From Burkholderiales bacterium UBA6064 (lineage in GTDB: Bacteria > Pseudomonadota > Gammaproteobacteria > Burkholderiales > Burkholderiaceae_B), in NCBI GenBank assembly GCA_002428895.1, contig DIYC01000016.1, positions 1 to 20,584 of the forward strand: a DNA stretch of 20,584 nt, written 5' to 3'. Shown one piece after another: positions 15,964 to 20,584 of the stretch. How positions within the stretch are numbered: the stretch's first letter is position 1; every line of letters begins with the position of its first letter. Below the pieces are notes generated by a model, which worked only from the letters and a program-made list of their open reading frames with translations, searched no databases and had not been told where the DNA came from. The position numbers were made by a program, and so were the translations under genes.

Positions 15964-16717
15964 TTTAAGTTCTGTTTATACCGTTTGGTTACGAAATTTT
16001 TTTGTCTGGCGTAAACTTGCTATTCCTTCATTATTGGCGAATGTTGTTGATCCCATCTTTGCATTAATTGCATTTGGCTTAGGTTTAGGTTCGCTGATCA
16101 CTGGTATTCAGGGTGAATCTTACATGAATTACTTAGCAGTTGGTGCAGTGGCAATTGCCGCTATGAACGCAGCCACATTTGAGTCGTTGTATTCGGCGTT
16201 TTCTCGCATGCATGTTCAAAAAACATGGGATGCAATTCGAAGCACTCCAGTTCGCTTACACGAAATTGTTCTTGGGGAGTGGCTTTGGGCTGGAACTAAA
16301 AGCATGATCAGTTCTTGCTCAATGATGTTGATTTTAGTCATTTTAGGGATTGGTGAGCTTCATTTTTGGACTTTAGGTTCATTGCTTTTATTGATTGCAG
16401 GATTAATGTTTGCAGCGATCGGCCTTTGTGTGAATGCTAGGGCGCCAGGTTTTGAGTATTTTATGTTTTACTTTACTTTATTTATAACGCCACAGATTTT
16501 TTTATCAGGCGCTTTTTTTCCGCGTTCAAATTTACCTGTCTGGCTGAGTTGGATTGCTGATTTTTTGCCGTTATCCTTAGTGATTGATTTGTTGCGTTCA
16601 ATTTCGACAGGTCAGTTTGAGGGGACATTGTGGGTGTTGTTGACCTTGATTGTTTATACGGCGGTGGCCTTATTTTATTCGATTCGATTGACGCAGTATC
16701 GTTTTAAGAAAGCTTAG
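15953..16717 (+). CDS. ABC-2 exporter permease, NodJ type
   Basis: This 254-residue inner-membrane protein has about six hydrophobic segments and the ABC-2 permease pattern. RNFFVWRKLAIPSLLANVVDP near the N-terminus, ATFESLYSAFSRM, VLGEWLWAGTKS and ITPQIFLSGAFFP match NodJ-family permeases. The start is GTG at 15953, inside the end of the ATPase gene, with AGGGGG just upstream; the 11-base overlap suggests coupled synthesis of the two subunits. Together they should form a transporter of two ATPases and two permeases. Substrate unknown: small glycolipid, polysaccharide precursor or drug efflux are all possible by analogy. Confidence 0.92.
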   Translation: MIINLSSVYTVWLRNFFVWRKLAIPSLLANVVDPIFALIAFGLGLGSLITGIQGESYMNYLAVGAVAIAAMNAATFESLYSAFSRMHVQKTWDAIRSTPVRLHEIVLGEWLWAGTKSMISSCSMMLILVILGIGELHFWTLGSLLLLIAGLMFAAIGLCVNARAPGFEYFMFYFTLFITPQIFLSGAFFPRSNLPVWLSWIADFLPLSLVIDLLRSISTGQFEGTLWVLLTLIVYTAVALFYSIRLTQYRFKKA

Positions 16718-16745
16718 TGATTCGTGGCTTATACGGAATTAATTG

Positions 16746-17069
16746 ATGAAATTTGTTGTTGGATTAACGACTCTCGAGTCTAAACATGAAGCCATTTCTA
16801 TGTCACGAGACTTGGTTGAACAGGGTTTAGTTGCTTGTGCGCAAGTTTCTGGGCCTATTGTTTCTGTGTATCATTGGAATGATTCTTTAAGTGAGTCAGA
16901 GGAGTGGCAGGTGCAGTTTAAAACGGTGAGTCGTCATGTACTTCGAGTGAAGCAGTGGATACAAGTAAATCATCCTTATGATGAGCCAGAGCTTATTTTT
17001 ATGAATGTTTGTGAGGGCTCAGCTTCTTATTTGAATTGGGTTGCTCAGCAGTGTGGTGATCTGTGTTGA
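16746..17069 (+). CDS. cutA: Divalent-cation tolerance protein CutA
   Basis: CutA (107 residues) is a small trimeric cytoplasmic protein of the PII-like fold, linked in E. coli to copper tolerance; its true role is unsettled. Family motifs are GLVACAQVSGPIVSVYHWND, EEWQVQFKT and NHPYDEPELIFMNV followed by SYLNWV. ATG 16746 is preferred; TTG at 16743 would add one residue. The ribosome-binding site is poor (ACGGAATT). The gene sits 28 bases after the permease and overlaps dsbD by one base; cutA-dsbD adjacency is common in betaproteobacteria and gammaproteobacteria. Confidence 0.95.
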   Translation: MKFVVGLTTLESKHEAISMSRDLVEQGLVACAQVSGPIVSVYHWNDSLSESEEWQVQFKTVSRHVLRVKQWIQVNHPYDEPELIFMNVCEGSASYLNWVAQQCGDLC

Positions 17070-19018
17070 TGTTCTGGCGTGTTTCTGTTGTATTTTTAGT
17101 TTCTTGTTGGTTGTTGCTTGGCTTTGTGCGTGGTGCCCAAGCCAATCAGTTTTTGCCTCCTGAAAAAGCGTTTCAAATCCAAGTTGTTTTGCAGGATTAT
17201 TCGTGTAAAACGAATTGTTTAATTGATGTAAAGATTCTCGTTGAGCCTAAATATTATTTGTATCGGGAGAAGTTTTCTCTTAAATTTGATTCGGCAATTT
17301 TAAGTGCTAAATTAATTGGGTTGCCTCGCGGCGTGGTGAAGTATGATCAATTTCTTGAAAAAGAGATTGAAGCTTTGCGTGGTGAGCTTGATTTTCAAGT
17401 GACTTATTCTTTTTTAAATCAAAATGTGCCTTCAGACTTGGCTAAAGTGCAGTTAGAGTCTCAGGGCTGTGCTGATGCTGGTTTGTGTTACCCACCCCAA
17501 TTGCTTGATATTCATTTAGATCGCCCCGCTTTACTGGGTGGTTTTTTTGATCGTTTTTCAGATTCTAGTTCACCCTTAGATCAATCGACGGGTTTTTCAG
17601 CGTTTAAGCAATCAGTTTCCGTGGGTGACCAAGATGAATCGTCAGGTCGTGATGTGGTTGCACCGAGTGTAGGCGAGTTGAATGAGGTAGATGCGGTTTT
17701 TTCTAAGTTGTCCGATCAGTCTTTGTTGGTAGTGTTGCCAATTTTTTTTGGCTTAGGCTTGTTGTTGGCTTTTACTCCGTGTACTTTGCCGATGTTGCCG
17801 ATTTTGACCAGTTTAGTGATTGGTGATAGCCGATCGTCCAGTGAGGGTTGGTCACGGTGGCGTGCCTTGTCGCTTGCCTTGGCTTATGTGATTGGTATGG
17901 CGGTTACTTATGCGGTCTTGGGTGTATTAGCTGGTTTAACTGGTCACAGTTTGGTTGTTGCCTTGCAAACACCCATCGTGTTGTGGTCTTTTGGTGCATT
18001 GATTGGTGGTTTAGGGTTGTTGTTGCTGAAAGGATATCAATTGCAAATTCCTGGGCAACTTCAATCTTGGTTGCATCGTAAGGCGAATCGGTTTAGGGGT
18101 GGTCGTTATTTGCCTGTATTTGTAATGGGTATGATTTCGGCTTTATTGCTTGGGCCTTGTGTGGCTCCGCCTTTGGCTGGGGCTTTGTTGTATATTGGAC
18201 AAACTGGCGATGCTTTAGTGGGTGGTTGCGCTTTGTTTTTGTTGGCTTTAGGCATGGGTTTCCCGATGGTATTGATTGCAGCGGGAGCTGGGTCGGTACT
18301 GCCTACATCAGGGCAGTGGATGCACGCAACGAATAGTTTTTTTGGGTTTGTGTTAATTGCAGTGTCATTTTGGGTGATTCATCCTGTGACAGATCAAACG
18401 GTTCTTTTTGTTTTTTGGACACTGTGGTTGTTTGTTGTTTCTGCTGCAATTCATGTGTTTGTTGCGCGGTATTCGTTTGAAACTTCTTTTATTGAGTCCA
18501 TTTGGCGTGGATTGGGTATGTTGTTTCAGTTCTTGGCGTTGGTGTATTTGTTAGGTTTGTTTTCTCAAGCACCGAGTTTATTGAACCCTTTATCTCAGTT
18601 GGTTGGTTCAAGTGCGTTATCGGCCTCAGCGAGTCAACAATCTATTGAGTATGATTTTGAGCGAATTGATAGTGCTGGGTTTGAGTCTTTTTTGCAGATT
18701 CAAAATAAGCCGGTGGTTTTAGATTTTTATGCAGATTGGTGTGTTGCTTGTATTGAGTTTAAGTTGCTGACCTTGCCCGATCAGGATGTTCAGGCTTTAT
18801 TGCGAAATTTTGTAATGGTTCAGGTTGATGTGACTAAAAATACTGCAAGTGATCAAGCCTTAATGAAGCAATATGGTTTGTTTGGCCCACCTGCTCTTTT
18901 ATTTTTTGATGCTTCAGGCCGTGAACTGCAGTCGAGTCGTGTAGTTGGTTTTCAAAATGCAGATAAATTTTCTGCGACATTAAAAACAGTTCGAGAACAG
19001 TTTAATATGAGCGAGTAA
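17069..19018 (+). CDS. dsbD: Thiol:disulfide interchange protein DsbD
   Basis: DsbD (649 residues from ATG 17069) carries electrons from cytoplasmic thioredoxin across the inner membrane to periplasmic DsbC, DsbG and cytochrome c maturation proteins. Order: signal peptide (about 1-24, ending GAQA), periplasmic alpha domain with Cys134/Cys140 (GCADAGLCYPP), a polar linker (about 160-215), an eight-helix beta domain with Cys238 (FTPCTLPMLPIL) and Cys364 (GPCVAPP), and a thioredoxin-like gamma domain with CVAC (Cys558/Cys561). All six redox cysteines are present. An unusual extra pair, Cys46/Cys50 (SCKTNC), lies in the alpha domain. GTG or TTG starts upstream (17063, 17066) are possible; ATG 17069 overlaps the cutA stop (TGATG). 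Confidence 0.96.
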   Translation: MFWRVSVVFLVSCWLLLGFVRGAQANQFLPPEKAFQIQVVLQDYSCKTNCLIDVKILVEPKYYLYREKFSLKFDSAILSAKLIGLPRGVVKYDQFLEKEIEALRGELDFQVTYSFLNQNVPSDLAKVQLESQGCADAGLCYPPQLLDIHLDRPALLGGFFDRFSDSSSPLDQSTGFSAFKQSVSVGDQDESSGRDVVAPSVGELNEVDAVFSKLSDQSLLVVLPIFFGLGLLLAFTPCTLPMLPILTSLVIGDSRSSSEGWSRWRALSLALAYVIGMAVTYAVLGVLAGLTGHSLVVALQTPIVLWSFGALIGGLGLLLLKGYQLQIPGQLQSWLHRKANRFRGGRYLPVFVMGMISALLLGPCVAPPLAGALLYIGQTGDALVGGCALFLLALGMGFPMVLIAAGAGSVLPTSGQWMHATNSFFGFVLIAVSFWVIHPVTDQTVLFVFWTLWLFVVSAAIHVFVARYSFETSFIESIWRGLGMLFQFLALVYLLGLFSQAPSLLNPLSQLVGSSALSASASQQSIEYDFERIDSAGFESFLQIQNKPVVLDFYADWCVACIEFKLLTLPDQDVQALLRNFVMVQVDVTKNTASDQALMKQYGLFGPPALLFFDASGRELQSSRVVGFQNADKFSATLKTVREQFNMSE

Positions 19019-19020
19019 GA

Positions 19021-19056
19021 ACAAACCAAGCAGGTTGAATATTTAGCGTGGTTTGT
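19021..19056. terminator. Inverted repeat between convergent dsbD and hemB
   Basis: ACAAACCA (19021-19028) is the exact complement of TGGTTTGT (19049-19056), with two more pairs after a mismatch. The 46-base gap between two convergent genes is a natural place for a shared terminator. Neither side has a clear T-run, so it may work poorly or depend on Rho. Confidence 0.4.
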
Positions 19057-19064
19057 GCTGAGTA

Positions 19065-20584
<1,520 letters not shown>

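Noticed and set aside
15031..16717. A nodulation locus
   Set aside because: Only the exporter pair resembles nod genes. No nodABC or nod box is present, so Nod-factor export is not supported.
17848..18081. A + strand frame inside dsbD, rich in Trp, Cys and Val
   Set aside because: It is the shifted frame of a membrane-protein gene, which tends to give such hydrophobic shadows.

Overview
This window holds almost the whole long ribosomal-protein supercluster (the S10, spc and alpha operons of Escherichia coli joined end to end), followed by a short housekeeping tail. Gene order is tuf (5' end cut by the window edge), rpsJ, rplC, rplD, rplW, rplB, rpsS, rplV, rpsC, rplP, rpmC, rpsQ, rplN, rplX, rplE, rpsN, rpsH, rplF, rplR, rpsE, rpmD, rplO, secY, infA, rpmJ, rpsM, rpsK, rpsD, rpoA, rplQ. 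A strong terminator follows, then a NodI/NodJ-type ABC exporter pair, cutA and dsbD on the + strand, and finally hemB and engB on the - strand (engB cut by the window edge).

Organism: a betaproteobacterium is most likely. infA lies between secY and rpmJ (E. coli keeps it elsewhere), rplQ is followed by cutA-dsbD-hemB-engB as in many Burkholderiales, and EF-Tu, S4 and SecY read like betaproteobacterial versions. The DNA is AT-rich (about 40% G+C by eye), which points to a low-GC or genome-streamlined lineage. The genus cannot be named from this sequence alone.

Layout: 1-961 tuf end plus a hairpin-rich spacer; 962-6087 S10 genes with a promoter-like site between rpsJ and rplC; 6088-11549 spc genes, starting with a promoter-like TATAAT before rplN; 11575-14924 infA and alpha genes; 14925-15030 terminator and a likely new promoter; 15031-19018 a tightly packed ABC exporter-cutA-dsbD run; 19065-20584 engB-hemB convergent to dsbD. 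Genes are densely packed, with GTGA, ATGA and TAATG overlaps that suggest translational coupling. No stretch above 300 bases lacks a gene.

How the genes work together: the first 30 genes supply the ribosome (both subunits), an elongation factor, an initiation factor, the RNA polymerase alpha subunit and the Sec channel, so they couple transcription, translation and secretion. The tail covers efflux, divalent-metal handling, periplasmic thiol reduction, tetrapyrrole synthesis and a ribosome-assembly GTPase.

I found no mobile element, CRISPR array, tRNA or rRNA, and no convincing undescribed multigene system. The items most worth a second look are regulatory: a hairpin that pairs with the rpoA ribosome-binding site, a TTG-started infA overlapped by a seven-codon ORF, and structured spacers before rpsJ and rplC. 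Also notable are AGA/AGG-rich arginine codons in several ribosomal genes, an extra cysteine pair in DsbD, and the NodIJ-type exporter next to rplQ.
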